Shown here: positions 1 through 8,122 of the stretch, piece by piece
Position numbering within the stretch: position 1 is the stretch's first letter
Layout of the letters: each line of letters begins with the position of its first letter
NCBI RefSeq assembly: GCF_009451885.1
Contig: NZ_WIAO01000020.1
Location: 23,363 to 87,362 of the forward strand
Source: Glycomyces albidus
GTDB lineage: Bacteria; Actinomycetota; Actinomycetes; Mycobacteriales; Micromonosporaceae
Length of the DNA stretch: 64,000 bases
Direction of reading: 5' to 3'
Notes under the pieces: generated by a model
The model's input: the letters and a program-made list of their open reading frames with translations, nothing else
What the model was told of the DNA's origin: nothing
Database searches by the model: none
Program-made: the position numbers and the translations under genes

Positions 1-67
1 CGCGGGGGCCGGCCCCCCCCCCCGGGGGGGCCGCCCGCGGCCCCGGGGCCCCCCCGCCGCACTTCGC
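1..67. other. GC-only low-complexity stretch
   Basis: The first 60 bases are made only of G and C, with runs of up to about 12 C followed by 7 G. The C-run/G-run arrangement can fold into a strong hairpin. It lies just downstream of the minus-strand aldo/keto reductase, so it could be its terminator. Homopolymers of this kind are also where assemblies make errors. I see no gene in it. Confidence 0.4.
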
Positions 68-904
68 CTAGTGCCCGAACCGGTCCGAGTCCGCGGCCGC
101 GGCCTCGCCGCGGTCCAGGGACGTGAGCGCGTCAATGTCGGCCGGCTCCAGTTCGAAGCCGAACACGTCGAGGTTCTCCTCCAGCCGTTCGGCGCTCGAG
201 GACTTCACCGCCACGGCCAGGCCCAGCTCCAGGTGCCAGCGCAGCACGATCTGGACCGGCGTCTTCCCGTACTTCTCGGCCAGGCCGGTCACGAGCGGGT
301 CCTTGCGGACCTCGCCGCCCTCGCCGCCGATCGGCGACCACGACTGGGTGACGATCCCCTTCTCCGCGTCGTACGCGCGGGACTCGTCGCGGGTCGTGTA
401 CGGGCTGAGCTGGATCTGGTTGACGTCGGGGACGACGCCGGTGGCGTCGATGATCCGGTCGAGGTGCGCGGGCTTGAAGTTCGAGGTGCCGATCGCCTTC
501 ACGCGCCCGGACTCGAGCAGCCGGGCCAGGCCCTGCCAGGCCTCGGTGTACTTGCCGTGCTGCGGGTTGGGCCAGTGGATGAGCAGCAGGTCGAGGTAGT
601 CGAGGCCGAGCCGGTCGAGGCTGCGCTCGGCGGCCTCGGCCGCGAGGTCGACGCCGTGCCACTCCTTGTTGAACTTCGTGGTCACGAACAGGTCTTCGCG
701 GGCGACGCCGGAGGCTTTGATGCCGAGCCCGACGCCGCGCTCGTTGCGGTAGTTCTCGGCGGTGTCGACGAGCCGGTAGCCCAGGCCGATGGCCTCGGCG
801 ACCACCCGCTCGGCCTCGGCGTCGTCCATCGGCCAGGTGCCCAGGCCCAGGCGCGGCATGTCGGCGCCGTGGGCGAGCCGGACGGTCGGTGCGGTGGGAG
901 CCAC
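68..904 (-). CDS. Aldo/keto reductase family oxidoreductase
   Basis: This is an NADPH-dependent carbonyl reductase of the AKR superfamily, 278 aa, the usual length for the AKR5/2,5-diketo-gluconate-reductase-like group. The (beta/alpha)8 hallmarks are visible: GLGTWPMDD near residues 20-28, the catalytic tetrad D47 and Y52 in DTAENYRNE, K77 in TTKFNKE and H110 in LLIHWPNP, then GTSNFKP, and the cofactor-phosphate loop VAVKSSSAERLEENL near the C-terminus. The start is a GTG preceded by AGAGG. The gene is divergent from the rhodanese gene across about 115 bp. The substrate cannot be read from the sequence. Confidence 0.9.
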   Translation of the reverse strand: MAPTAPTVRLAHGADMPRLGLGTWPMDDAEAERVVAEAIGLGYRLVDTAENYRNERGVGLGIKASGVAREDLFVTTKFNKEWHGVDLAAEAAERSLDRLGLDYLDLLLIHWPNPQHGKYTEAWQGLARLLESGRVKAIGTSNFKPAHLDRIIDATGVVPDVNQIQLSPYTTRDESRAYDAEKGIVTQSWSPIGGEGGEVRKDPLVTGLAEKYGKTPVQIVLRWHLELGLAVAVKSSSAERLEENLDVFGFELEPADIDALTSLDRGEAAAADSDRFGH

Positions 905-1006
905 GGTTGATTGCCTCTCTCATCGGATGCGATTCGGGTCTACGCTACCCCGGGAGCCGCCTCCCGATCGTTTGTATCAGTGCAATATTAGATTTGTATC
1001 GGCATG

Positions 1007-1012
1007 TAGGTT
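1007..1012 (+). promoter_or_regulatory. Putative -10 element for a leaderless rhodanese mRNA
   Basis: TAGGTT lies six bases before the ATG, so transcription would start at or next to the start codon. No Shine-Dalgarno sequence sits at a usable distance. The next gene's ATG (1509) has the same layout, CATAAT followed by the same six bases CGGGGC and ATG. No good -35 was seen, so this is an inference from spacing. Confidence 0.4.
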
Positions 1013-1018
1013 CGGGGC

Positions 1019-1489
1019 ATGGGAACGAACGAGAACGCCGTGCTGCGCGTCCCTCCGGCCTCGCCCGCCGACGCGCTCGCCTACTTCACCGGCCAGCTTG
1101 CCTTCCGCACCGACGTCTCGGACGTCCACTCCGCGCTCGAGGCCGGCGACCCCGGCTTCACGCTGGTCGACAGCCGCGGCCGGGCCGCCTGGGACCAGGG
1201 CCGCGCCCCCGGCGCCGTGCACCTGCCGACCGACGAGATCGCTTCGCGCGCAGCGGGATTGGTCGACCCGGCCCTGCCGGTGGTCGTCTACTGCTGGGGC
1301 CCGGGCTGCAACGGCGCCTACCGCGCCGCGGTCGAGTTCGCGAAGCTCGGCTACCAGGTCAAGGAGATGATCGGCGGCATGGAGTACTGGATCCGCGAAG
1401 GGCTCCCGGTCGCCACCGACGCCGGCGTCGAGCGGGGCGAGCCCGACCCGCGCACCGTCCCGGTCGGCGGCGTCTCCTGCGCCTGCTGA
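1019..1489 (+). CDS. Rhodanese-like domain protein
   Basis: A single-domain rhodanese of 156 aa that would transfer sulfane sulfur or act as a redox/sulfur carrier in the cytoplasm. The domain runs from about residue 30 to 135: LVDSRGRAAWDQG (D51), the GAVHLP strand-turn, and the active-site loop VVYCWGPGCNGA with the expected catalytic C92. C97 in the same loop could form a disulfide with it, as in some dual-Cys rhodaneses. The C-terminus ends in SCAC, giving two further cysteines. The gene lies 19 bp upstream of the PIG-L deacetylase on the same strand. The function of this actinobacterial subgroup is not known to me. Confidence 0.85.
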   Translation: MGTNENAVLRVPPASPADALAYFTGQLAFRTDVSDVHSALEAGDPGFTLVDSRGRAAWDQGRAPGAVHLPTDEIASRAAGLVDPALPVVVYCWGPGCNGAYRAAVEFAKLGYQVKEMIGGMEYWIREGLPVATDAGVERGEPDPRTVPVGGVSCAC

Positions 1490-1508
1490 CGCAGGACATA
1501 ATCGGGGC

Positions 1509-2237
1509 ATGAGCGAACTCCTTGCCATGCCAGAGGACTGGACCCGAGCCCTGGCCATCGTGGCCCACCCCGACGACATGGAGTACGGGGCCGCCGCGGC
1601 CGTGGCCCGCTGGACGGGCGGCGGCCGCGAGGTCTCGTACCTCATGGTCAGCCGCGGCGAGGCCGGCATCGACACGATGGCGCCGGAGGAGTGCGCGCCG
1701 GTCCGCGACGCCGAGCAGCGCGCGTCCGCCGCGGTCGTCGGCGTCTCCTCCGTCGAGTTCCTCGACCACCGCGACGGCGTCATCGAGGCGGGCGTGGCGC
1801 TGCGCCGCGACCTCGCGGCCGCGATCCGCCGCCACCGGCCCGAGCTGATCATCACCCTCAACCGGCGCGAGTACTTCGTGCCCGGCCACTGGAACAGCGC
1901 CGATCACCGCGCCGTCGGCGAGTCGGTGCTCGACGCCGCCACCGACGCCGGGAACCGGTGGATCTTCCCCGAGCTCGCCGAGGACGGCCTGGAGCCGTGG
2001 GGCGGGGTCCGGTGGGTCGCGCTCGCCGCGTCCCCCGAGTCGACCCACGCCGTCGACGTGACCGACACACTCGAGGCCGGGATCGCCTCGCTCCTGGAGC
2101 ACCGCGCCTACATCTCGGCGCTCACCGACGAGGACCCGGAGGTGTACGTCCGCAGGTTCCTCACCGACTTCGCGGCGGCGTCGGGCGAGCGCTTCGGCGT
2201 CCGGTACGCGACCACGTTCGAGCTCGTCAACTTCTAG
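1509..2237 (+). CDS. PIG-L family (LmbE-like) deacetylase
   Basis: A zinc-dependent N-acetyl hydrolase of the PIG-L/LmbE family, 242 aa. Motif 1 is VAHPDDMEYG at residues 18-27 (H20, D22, D23), where the His and Asp bind Zn and the second Asp acts as general base. The third ligand is in the GHWNSADHRAVGE segment. Mycothiol-pathway MshB and Mca are larger and carry other motifs, so this is better left as a general PIG-L enzyme. The ATG is preceded by CATAAT-CGGGGC, suggesting a leaderless transcript, although it could also be read through from the rhodanese gene. Its substrate is unknown. Confidence 0.87.
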   Translation: MSELLAMPEDWTRALAIVAHPDDMEYGAAAAVARWTGGGREVSYLMVSRGEAGIDTMAPEECAPVRDAEQRASAAVVGVSSVEFLDHRDGVIEAGVALRRDLAAAIRRHRPELIITLNRREYFVPGHWNSADHRAVGESVLDAATDAGNRWIFPELAEDGLEPWGGVRWVALAASPESTHAVDVTDTLEAGIASLLEHRAYISALTDEDPEVYVRRFLTDFAAASGERFGVRYATTFELVNF

Positions 2238-2379
2238 CACGGTCCGAGCGCCGGCTTCGGGCACTGCTCGTGCTCGTCGGCTTCGGATTTCGGGCTGCGG
2301 CTTCGGCTTCCGGCTTCTGGGTGTCGGTGCGGGGGACGGCCGCCGGGCCGTCCCCCGCACTCGCTCCGGGGTTGGGGAT

Positions 2380-3171
2380 CTAGGCGAATCCGCCTTCGAG
2401 GGCGCCGGTGCCGCCGTCCTGGTCTTCGGCCTCGACGGTGTACGAGTCGCCCTCGCCGCTGCGCGGACCCCCGTCGGGGTCGAACTGGCCCGCGAGCGTG
2501 TACTCGACGCCGGCGGGCACGACCGCGCCGTCCTTCAGGGTCCAGCGCAGGACGGTGTAGCCGTCCTCGCTGGTCACGACCGCCTCGTGGAAGAGGTTGT
2601 CGTCGGTGGTCCACGAGTCGAGGAACGCGAGGCCCTCGCCTTCCTCGACGCGCAGTTCGATCTCGAGCCCGGTCAGGGGCCGCTCGCTGGTGAACGAGAC
2701 GACCGACTGGGTCCAGTACTCGGTGTTGTTGGGGTCGATGGAGCCGTCGGCCGCCAGCCAGTCCGGGGCGGCGGTCTCGGGCGCGTCGGACTCTTCGCTG
2801 CTCGATTCGCCTGGGCCGCTTCCGGTCTCGGAGGGGCCGCCGGCGGAGGACTCGGGGTCGGCGGGGCTCTCGGTGCCGTCCGGCGCGCTCGTCTGGGTGC
2901 CGGGGTCGGCCGCGGGCGGCGCGGGGTCGTCGGGGTCGGCCTGGGGCCCGAGGCCGAGCGACTGTCCGAAGAGGACGACGCCGCCGATGAGGACGAGGGC
3001 CGCGCCGGTGGCGAACGCCAGGTGCGGGACGCGCCAGCGGGCGCGCTCGGGCCGGGACGCGGCGCCGCGCGGCTCGCGCATCCCGTCGGAGATGCGCGTC
3101 CACATGCGGTCGCGGTCGGGTTCGAACTCCTCGGCGGTGATCCGGAGCCGGTCGGGCAGATCGTCGTTCAC
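2380..3171 (-). CDS. Sigma-coupled membrane protein, possible anti-sigma factor
   Basis: A 263-aa protein with a charged cytoplasmic N-terminus (about 48 residues, containing RMWTRISDGM), one transmembrane helix at about 49-69, a Pro/Ser/Glu/Gly-rich linker (about 75-128), and an extracytoplasmic beta-rich C-terminal domain (about 130-263). The GTG start overlaps the stop of the ECF sigma gene by four bases (GTGA), so the two are translationally coupled. That position, and the single-pass topology, fit a regulator of the sigma factor. I see no zinc-binding HxxxCxxC anti-sigma motif, so the role is inferred from context. A longer open frame upstream is antisense-free but runs through the sigma gene and is not real. 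Confidence 0.75.
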   Translation of the reverse strand: MNDDLPDRLRITAEEFEPDRDRMWTRISDGMREPRGAASRPERARWRVPHLAFATGAALVLIGGVVLFGQSLGLGPQADPDDPAPPAADPGTQTSAPDGTESPADPESSAGGPSETGSGPGESSSEESDAPETAAPDWLAADGSIDPNNTEYWTQSVVSFTSERPLTGLEIELRVEEGEGLAFLDSWTTDDNLFHEAVVTSEDGYTVLRWTLKDGAVVPAGVEYTLAGQFDPDGGPRSGEGDSYTVEAEDQDGGTGALEGGFA

Positions 3172-3755
3172 GGCCCCACCCCGTTCCTGATCGCGGCCTC
3201 CGTCGGCGGCCCGAGGATTCGGCGCAGCTCGGCGAGGCCTTTCGAGGTCTGGCTCTTGACGGTGCCGACCGAGATGCCGAGGGCCTCGGCGGTCTCGCGC
3301 TCGGACAGTTCGAGGGAGTGGCGCAGCACCACGCAGGCGCGGCGGCGCAGGGGCAGCCGGTCGAGGGCGGCGCGCACGTCGACCGCGGCGGCGGCCGCGT
3401 CGGCGGCGTCGGGGCCGTCCGCGGCGTCGGGGCGCTGCCAGAAGAGCATGTTGCGGCGGCGTTCGCGCACGGCGGCGCGGATGCGGGCCTTGACGAGGTT
3501 CGCGACGATGCCGCGCGCGTACGCGATCTGCGAGCGGGCCCGCCGGGCCTGGTCCCACTGGCGCCAGACCGCGAGCATCGCGTCCGAGGCGATGTCCTCC
3601 GCCGCGGCGCGCTCGCCGATGAGCATCCACGCGAAGCGCGCGAGCTCGGCGTGGTGCCGCTCGAAGAAGGCGCGGAAGGCGTCTTCCTCCAGCTTGGCGG
3701 GGACGTCCAACGGGTGCCTTCCGGTCGCGTTGCGGGGAGGCGATTCTAGCAGCAT
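3168..3755 (-). CDS. ECF RNA polymerase sigma factor, SigE family
   Basis: A 195-aa sigma-70 family ECF factor that directs RNA polymerase to a stress or envelope regulon. Region 2 spans about residues 20-90 (FRAFFERHHAELARFAWML through AAEDIASDAMLAVWRQW), and region 4 spans about 125-185 with the HTH SERETAEALGISVGTVKSQ. The arrangement matches the actinobacterial SigE-type (SigE/SigM-like) ECF group. I chose the ATG at 3755 because AGGGG lies about 10 bases upstream. The open frame extends further but only into non-conserved Pro/Arg-rich residues. It overlaps its membrane partner by GTGA. Confidence 0.85.
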   Translation of the reverse strand: MLLESPPRNATGRHPLDVPAKLEEDAFRAFFERHHAELARFAWMLIGERAAAEDIASDAMLAVWRQWDQARRARSQIAYARGIVANLVKARIRAAVRERRRNMLFWQRPDAADGPDAADAAAAAVDVRAALDRLPLRRRACVVLRHSLELSERETAEALGISVGTVKSQTSKGLAELRRILGPPTEAAIRNGVGP

Positions 3756-4063
3756 GACCTGGGCCCCCTCACGTTCCGTTGCACGACAGGCGCAGGCACC
3801 CCCGGTGCCCGCGCCTGTCGATCTCCCATGGCAGGAAGCCCATCCGTTGGAACCGGAGTCGTTACGGGCGCGCCATGGCGGGGGTGGCGGTGAAAGTCGT
3901 GGAGGACATCGCAGCCCTTCCCTCCGGTAGATGTGCGGTGCGACGGAGCCGGGTTGCCGCACCGTCTACCAGTTGCCGCGGGCGCGCCGAAGGTTGCCCC
4001 GGATCCGGAACTTTTTCCGATCCGGTTCCGGGGCGGCGTCCGTGCAGGTCAGGAAGGTGCGGG
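3756..4063. other. Intergenic region with two hairpins
   Basis: This is a 308-base gap between the start of the sigma gene and the end of the glycosyltransferase gene. It holds two hairpins. One at 3785-3819 has 16-base arms with one mismatch and a CCC loop. One at 3996-4034 has 13-base arms with one mismatch and probably ends the glycosyltransferase transcript. The promoter of the sigma gene must lie here, but I could not pick out convincing -35/-10 boxes. No conserved small ORF was seen. Confidence 0.5.
3996..4034 (-). terminator. Hairpin downstream of the GH92/GT4 operon
   Basis: GCCCCGGATCCGG pairs with CCGGTTCCGGGGC with one mismatch across a 13-base loop. It starts 30 bases after the glycosyltransferase stop codon on the minus strand. 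There is no strong U-tract, which is common for actinobacterial terminators. Confidence 0.5.
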
Positions 4064-5353
4064 TCAGCCGATGGGGGCGGCGACGCCGGGGGCGAGGCCG
4101 GCGAAAAGGTTGTCGAACACGGTGGCGCGGTCGAACCGCATCGCGTATGCGCGGGCGCGGGCCGCGCGGTCGGCGCGTTCGGCCGGGTCCATCGCGACGG
4201 CGCGGTCGATGGCGTCCGCGAGGGCCTCCCGGTCGGCGGGCGGGACCTCGATCGCGTTGTCGCCCACGGCTTCGGGGATCCCGCCGGTGCGGGTGGTGAT
4301 GACCGGGCCGCCGCCGGCGAGCATCTTCTCGACCAGGGCGATGCCGAAGGTCTCGACGAACTCGGGGCGGGGCTTGGACGGCAGCGCGTACACGGCGCAG
4401 CCGTTCATGAGCAGCGGCTTCTCCTCGTCGCCGACGTCGGGGAGGAACACGACCCGGTCGTCGCCCTCGGCGAACACCTTCGTCTCGGCCAGGGCGGGGC
4501 CGGTCCCGGCGATGACGAGCTTGTGGGTCTCGTAGGCGCGCGAGTCGCGCCAGGCGGCGATGAGGTCGTCGGCGCCCTTCGCGGCGGCGACGCGGGAGAG
4601 GAACAGGACGTACCGGTCGCGTTGGAGGCCGCGCGCGGCCAGGGCCGCGTCGACCGCGGCCGGGTCCAGGTCCGTGTAGGCGCCGGCGTCGACGGCCGGG
4701 TAGGACACCTGGACGCGGGCGGCGACCTCGGCGGCGAAGCGGGTCCCGCAGGCGCGGTCGACCTGCTCGGCCTCGTCGGCGATGAGGTCCTTCGTGTACT
4801 GGGAGACCGCGACGCACCGGTCGTTCGCGAGGTAGGTCGTGAACAGGGCGGCGGCCGCGCCGAGCTCGCCGCGCGCGAGGCAGCCGCGGACGACGTTCGT
4901 GATGTCGGAGCCGACCGCCTCGGCGATCGTGGTGACGTCGGCGTCGAGCCCGGCGGCGCGCACCGACCGGAGTGCGTCGACGACCGCGTTCGCGTGCGGC
5001 GACAGGTACATCGACATGCACACCGTCGGCACCCCGTCGGTGAACAGCTCGAACAGGCGGCCGGTCATGCCGAGGAGGTGGCGGCCGTCGGGGACGCGGT
5101 AGTCCCCCACGGGCCCGGGCCGTTCGACGGTGATCCCCTCGGAGTACGGGAGGAGCTCGTCGAGCGGTTTGAGCGGCAGCCCCGCGGCCTGCAGCGCGTC
5201 GATCGGCCAGGTCACGATGCGCACGTCGTCGAAGCCGCGCGTGAGCGCGACCTCCGCGAGGCCCCGGGCCTCGGTGGCGTGGCCGCAGATGACCGGGTCG
5301 GCGCGGACGACGATGACGAGACGGCGCTGCGGGCCGCGGGACTGGTCGGTCAC
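4064..5353 (-). CDS. GT4-type glycosyltransferase coupled to GH92
   Basis: A retaining, GT-B fold glycosyltransferase of 429 aa. The C-terminal sugar-nucleotide domain shows YVLFLSRVAAAKGADDLI, KLVIAGTGPAL and the GT4 signature FVETFGIALVEKMLAGGGPV followed by TRTGGIPEAVGD. The E(x7)E pair lies in that signature (FVETFGIALVE). The N-terminal half is divergent from textbook GT4 enzymes (VIVVRADPVICGHATEARGLAE). The GTG start overlaps the stop of the GH92 gene by four bases (GTGA). Pairing with an alpha-mannosidase suggests a mannosyl substrate or a shared glycan, but donor and acceptor are not readable. It has no signal peptide or membrane segment, so it is cytoplasmic. Confidence 0.82.
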   Translation of the reverse strand: MTDQSRGPQRRLVIVVRADPVICGHATEARGLAEVALTRGFDDVRIVTWPIDALQAAGLPLKPLDELLPYSEGITVERPGPVGDYRVPDGRHLLGMTGRLFELFTDGVPTVCMSMYLSPHANAVVDALRSVRAAGLDADVTTIAEAVGSDITNVVRGCLARGELGAAAALFTTYLANDRCVAVSQYTKDLIADEAEQVDRACGTRFAAEVAARVQVSYPAVDAGAYTDLDPAAVDAALAARGLQRDRYVLFLSRVAAAKGADDLIAAWRDSRAYETHKLVIAGTGPALAETKVFAEGDDRVVFLPDVGDEEKPLLMNGCAVYALPSKPRPEFVETFGIALVEKMLAGGGPVITTRTGGIPEAVGDNAIEVPPADREALADAIDRAVAMDPAERADRAARARAYAMRFDRATVFDNLFAGLAPGVAAPIG

Positions 5354-7623
5354 GGTAGGAACTCCTGGAAGCGGGCCCCGGCGCCCCGAGCGAGGTCGGC
5401 GCGGTCGGAGGCGGACGGCGGGCGCGTGTGCGTCGCCCAGTCGGACGGTTCGGGTCCGAGCTCGATCTCCAGCCTCCCGCCGCCGTGCAGCTGGTTGCCG
5501 GTGATGAAGCTCTGGTCCAGGGGCTTCCCGTTGAAGCGCGCGGACTGGACGTACTGCGGGGAGTACCCGCGGGCGTCGTCGCCGATGCCCGCCTCGAGGT
5601 GCCCGTTCGCGACCACTTCGAAGTCGTTGCCGCCGAACGTGAGCTGCGCTTCGGCGAACGCGGGCGCGTTGACGAGGAACAGGTTCTGGCCGGCGACCGG
5701 GAACAGGCCCAGCGACGCCCACACGTACCACGACGAGAGCGCCCCGGAGTCGTCGTTGCCGACGAGCCCGCCACGCCCGGTCCCGAACTGGTACGACAGG
5801 GCGGCGTGCACGATCTCCGCGGTCCGGTCGGGCCGGCCCGCGTAGTGGTAGGCCCAGGGGGCCTCCATGTCCGGTTCGTTGTTCAGGCCCTCGAACCGGT
5901 CGAGGTCCAGGCCGATCGCGAACTCGGTCCCGAACGGCGGCGTCCCGAGCTGCACCACCGGCTCGGCCCCGAACCCGAAGAACCGGTCCAGAATGGACAC
6001 GAACTCCTTGTCGCCGCCGGCGAGGTCGATCCGGGAGGCCATGTCGTGCAGCAGCCGGAACGAGTAGTTCCAGCGGCCGCCCTCGTAGAAGCTCGAGTCG
6101 CGCAGCAGCCCGTCGGGGCCGAACGCGTTGATCCAGTTGCGGGACTTCGCCTCCAGCTCGTCGGCGAGCCGCAGGTCCCCGAGCCCGCGGGCGACGATCG
6201 CCGTGCACCAGTACCCCGTGGCCAGGTCGAGGGTGTGGCTGATCGGGTGGACGATGCCGCGCTCGGTGTAGTCCTCGCCGTACCCGCGCCGCAGGTCGTC
6301 CTGCATGTGGACGAGCGCCCAGTCCCATTCGGGCCCTTCGAGGCCGAGCTGGAACCCGTCGGCGAGCACGGTGTGCGCCAGCGCGGACGCCTGCCGGAAG
6401 AACCGGTCCGACCCGCGCGCCATCCGGTACCCGATCGGGAGGTTCCCCTCCTCCTCGGCGATCCGGACGATCGCTTCGAGCATGTCGGCGCCCTTCGCCG
6501 GGTTCAAGGCGGTGAGCAGCGGGAACTGGGTCTTGTACATGTCCCACATGGTCGCGATGTCGAACACGAAGGGGCCCTTGGAGGGCCAGAACGGACTCTC
6601 GTCCTGCGCGAAGCACGGCTTGATCAGCGAGTGGTAGAGGCCGGTCGCGAACACCTGCCGGCGCTCGGGCGTGCCGCCTTGGACCTCGACCTGGGAGAAG
6701 TAGTCCGACCAGGCTTCGCGCGTGTCCTCGAGGGCCTGGTCGAACCCGGCCTCGCCGGGGAGGGCCTGCTGGAGGTTCGTGCGCGCCTGCTCGGTGCCGC
6801 GCATCGAGAAGCCCATGCGGATCTCGACGACCTGGCCGGCCCGGGTGGGGCCCATGAACATGAGGCCGAACGGGCGGAGGGTGGTGCGGCGGATGTAGTC
6901 GAAGTCGAGCCTGGTGCCGCCGTCGACGCGGCGCCGGTCGTACCAGACGAGCTGGCGCCACCCGGGCGCGTCGGTGTCGATGTAGACGGACAGCGGGATG
7001 CCCTCCATGACCACGGTGCCCTGCGCGCACCCCTGGCCGAGGCTTTCGATCCCGGCCCGCAGCGGCACGGTCGTGCCGTGCTCGATCGCGAGCCCGCCGT
7101 AGGAGAAGTCGATGACGACCCGGGACGAGGACGACTCGGGGAACGTGTACCGGTGCACGGCGGTCTTGGCGCCCACGGTGAGCTCGCACCGGATGCCGTT
7201 CTCGAGCGTCGCCGCGTAGTAGCCCGGGGACGCCTCCTCGTCGGCGAGCCGCCACCGGTTTCCGAGCGAGTCGAGGGGCTCGATCATCGGCGTGACCCGG
7301 AAGTAGTTGTAGTACTTGCGGATCGCGCCGGTGCCCGACTGCTGGAAGTGGGTGAAGCCGCTGGCCATGTAGTCGTCGTACATCTGGGTGGGGGCGCCCT
7401 CGGTGGAGATCCCGTAGAGGCCGTAGCCGGTCGGGTAGGCGCCTGAGCACGCGCACGCGGAGACCATCCCGAGTGGATAGCACGCGCCCGGGTGCGTGTT
7501 CCCCACTTGGGCTTTCGGCCACCACCAAGCGGCGGCCAGCCCCTGCGCCGCGGGCAGATCGGTCGCTGCCGTACCGATGAACGGGTCCACGCTGTCCAAG
7601 ATGCGACTGAGATTAGAGCTCAT
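5350..7623 (-). CDS. GH92 family alpha-mannosidase, cytoplasmic form
   Basis: A 757-aa glycoside hydrolase family 92 enzyme. GH92 members are calcium-dependent inverting exo-alpha-mannosidases. The N-terminal beta-sandwich begins with VDPFIGT (about residues 12-18), typical of the family. The (alpha/alpha)6 domain carries NNEPDMEAPWAYHYAG near residue 580 and GNDDSGALSSWYVW near 622, the two GH92 signatures with the catalytic acid/base residues. Most GH92 proteins are secreted, but this one has no signal peptide. It is first in a two-gene operon with a GT4 glycosyltransferase, and a perfect 20-bp palindrome lies 25 bases upstream of its ATG. Confidence 0.9.
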   Translation of the reverse strand: MSSNLSRILDSVDPFIGTAATDLPAAQGLAAAWWWPKAQVGNTHPGACYPLGMVSACACSGAYPTGYGLYGISTEGAPTQMYDDYMASGFTHFQQSGTGAIRKYYNYFRVTPMIEPLDSLGNRWRLADEEASPGYYAATLENGIRCELTVGAKTAVHRYTFPESSSSRVVIDFSYGGLAIEHGTTVPLRAGIESLGQGCAQGTVVMEGIPLSVYIDTDAPGWRQLVWYDRRRVDGGTRLDFDYIRRTTLRPFGLMFMGPTRAGQVVEIRMGFSMRGTEQARTNLQQALPGEAGFDQALEDTREAWSDYFSQVEVQGGTPERRQVFATGLYHSLIKPCFAQDESPFWPSKGPFVFDIATMWDMYKTQFPLLTALNPAKGADMLEAIVRIAEEEGNLPIGYRMARGSDRFFRQASALAHTVLADGFQLGLEGPEWDWALVHMQDDLRRGYGEDYTERGIVHPISHTLDLATGYWCTAIVARGLGDLRLADELEAKSRNWINAFGPDGLLRDSSFYEGGRWNYSFRLLHDMASRIDLAGGDKEFVSILDRFFGFGAEPVVQLGTPPFGTEFAIGLDLDRFEGLNNEPDMEAPWAYHYAGRPDRTAEIVHAALSYQFGTGRGGLVGNDDSGALSSWYVWASLGLFPVAGQNLFLVNAPAFAEAQLTFGGNDFEVVANGHLEAGIGDDARGYSPQYVQSARFNGKPLDQSFITGNQLHGGGRLEIELGPEPSDWATHTRPPSASDRADLARGAGARFQEFLP

Positions 7624-7647
7624 TCGTCACATCCTCGTTACGTGCGG

Positions 7648-7667
7648 GTGAACGCGCAAGCGTTCAC
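7648..7667. promoter_or_regulatory. Palindromic operator upstream of GH92
   Basis: GTGAACGCGCAAGCGTTCAC has perfect 8-base arms (GTGAACGC/GCGTTCAC) around GCAA. It lies 25 bases before the GH92 start codon and upstream of nothing else. The arms resemble LacI-family operators of carbohydrate operons. No cognate regulator gene is in the immediate neighbourhood, so the regulator is unknown. Confidence 0.55.
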
Positions 7668-7747
7668 GTGCACTTCGTCTAGAATCCCCGGCTGAGGCCC
7701 CTGAAATCCCCCCTTCTCCTGCGGCTCGCTCGGCGGCGTTCGGCCGC

Positions 7748-8026
7748 TCAGGACGCGTCGTCCGCGCTCCGGTCGGCCCTCGCCGTGGGCGGCGCTGCCG
7801 GACCCGTGGGACATCGCCGGGTCCTCGTCGGGGCCGCGCGCGCGATCGGCGGCGTTCGCCGCAGCGCGCGGGCTCCGCGGTGCCGTATCCGCGGCCGTCC
7901 CTCCGCGGTCCGGTGCCCCGGCTCCGGTTCCGCCCGCGCCGCCTGGGCGTGCCCGCGCGCGGTCAGGCCCGGGTCGCCGGGGACGCGCTCCTTCTCGCCG
8001 TGCTGCACCACGTACACCGTCGCCAT
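7748..8026 (-). pseudogene. Decayed histidine phosphatase (phosphoglycerate-mutase-like)
   Basis: The first 30 residues, MATVYVVQHGEKERVPGDPG followed by LTARGHAQAAR, match the start of histidine phosphatases (xRHGE, then LTxxGxxQA), with Q replacing the usual Arg before the catalytic His. After that the reading becomes Arg/Pro-rich and uninformative. A shifted frame gives SPRAAANAADRA, which resembles the family's SPLxRAxETA motif. This looks like a gene inactivated by frameshift and deletion: 92 codons remain, whereas intact members have 160-200. An alternative is a short ORF kept by chance. Confidence 0.45.
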
Positions 8027-8122
8027 CGCCGCAGCGCACCGGCCTGGGTAAGGCAGGCCCTACCGGTTATTCGGCGGTCAACGGCAATGTGCCGCAACAG
8101 GATCCTGCATAGCGTGGTTCCC

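Noticed and set aside
4064-7528. A 1154-codon frame containing the GT4 protein fused to Arg-rich sequence
   Set aside because: The upstream part is out of frame with the GH92 gene; the GTG overlap at 5353 fits the GT4 start.
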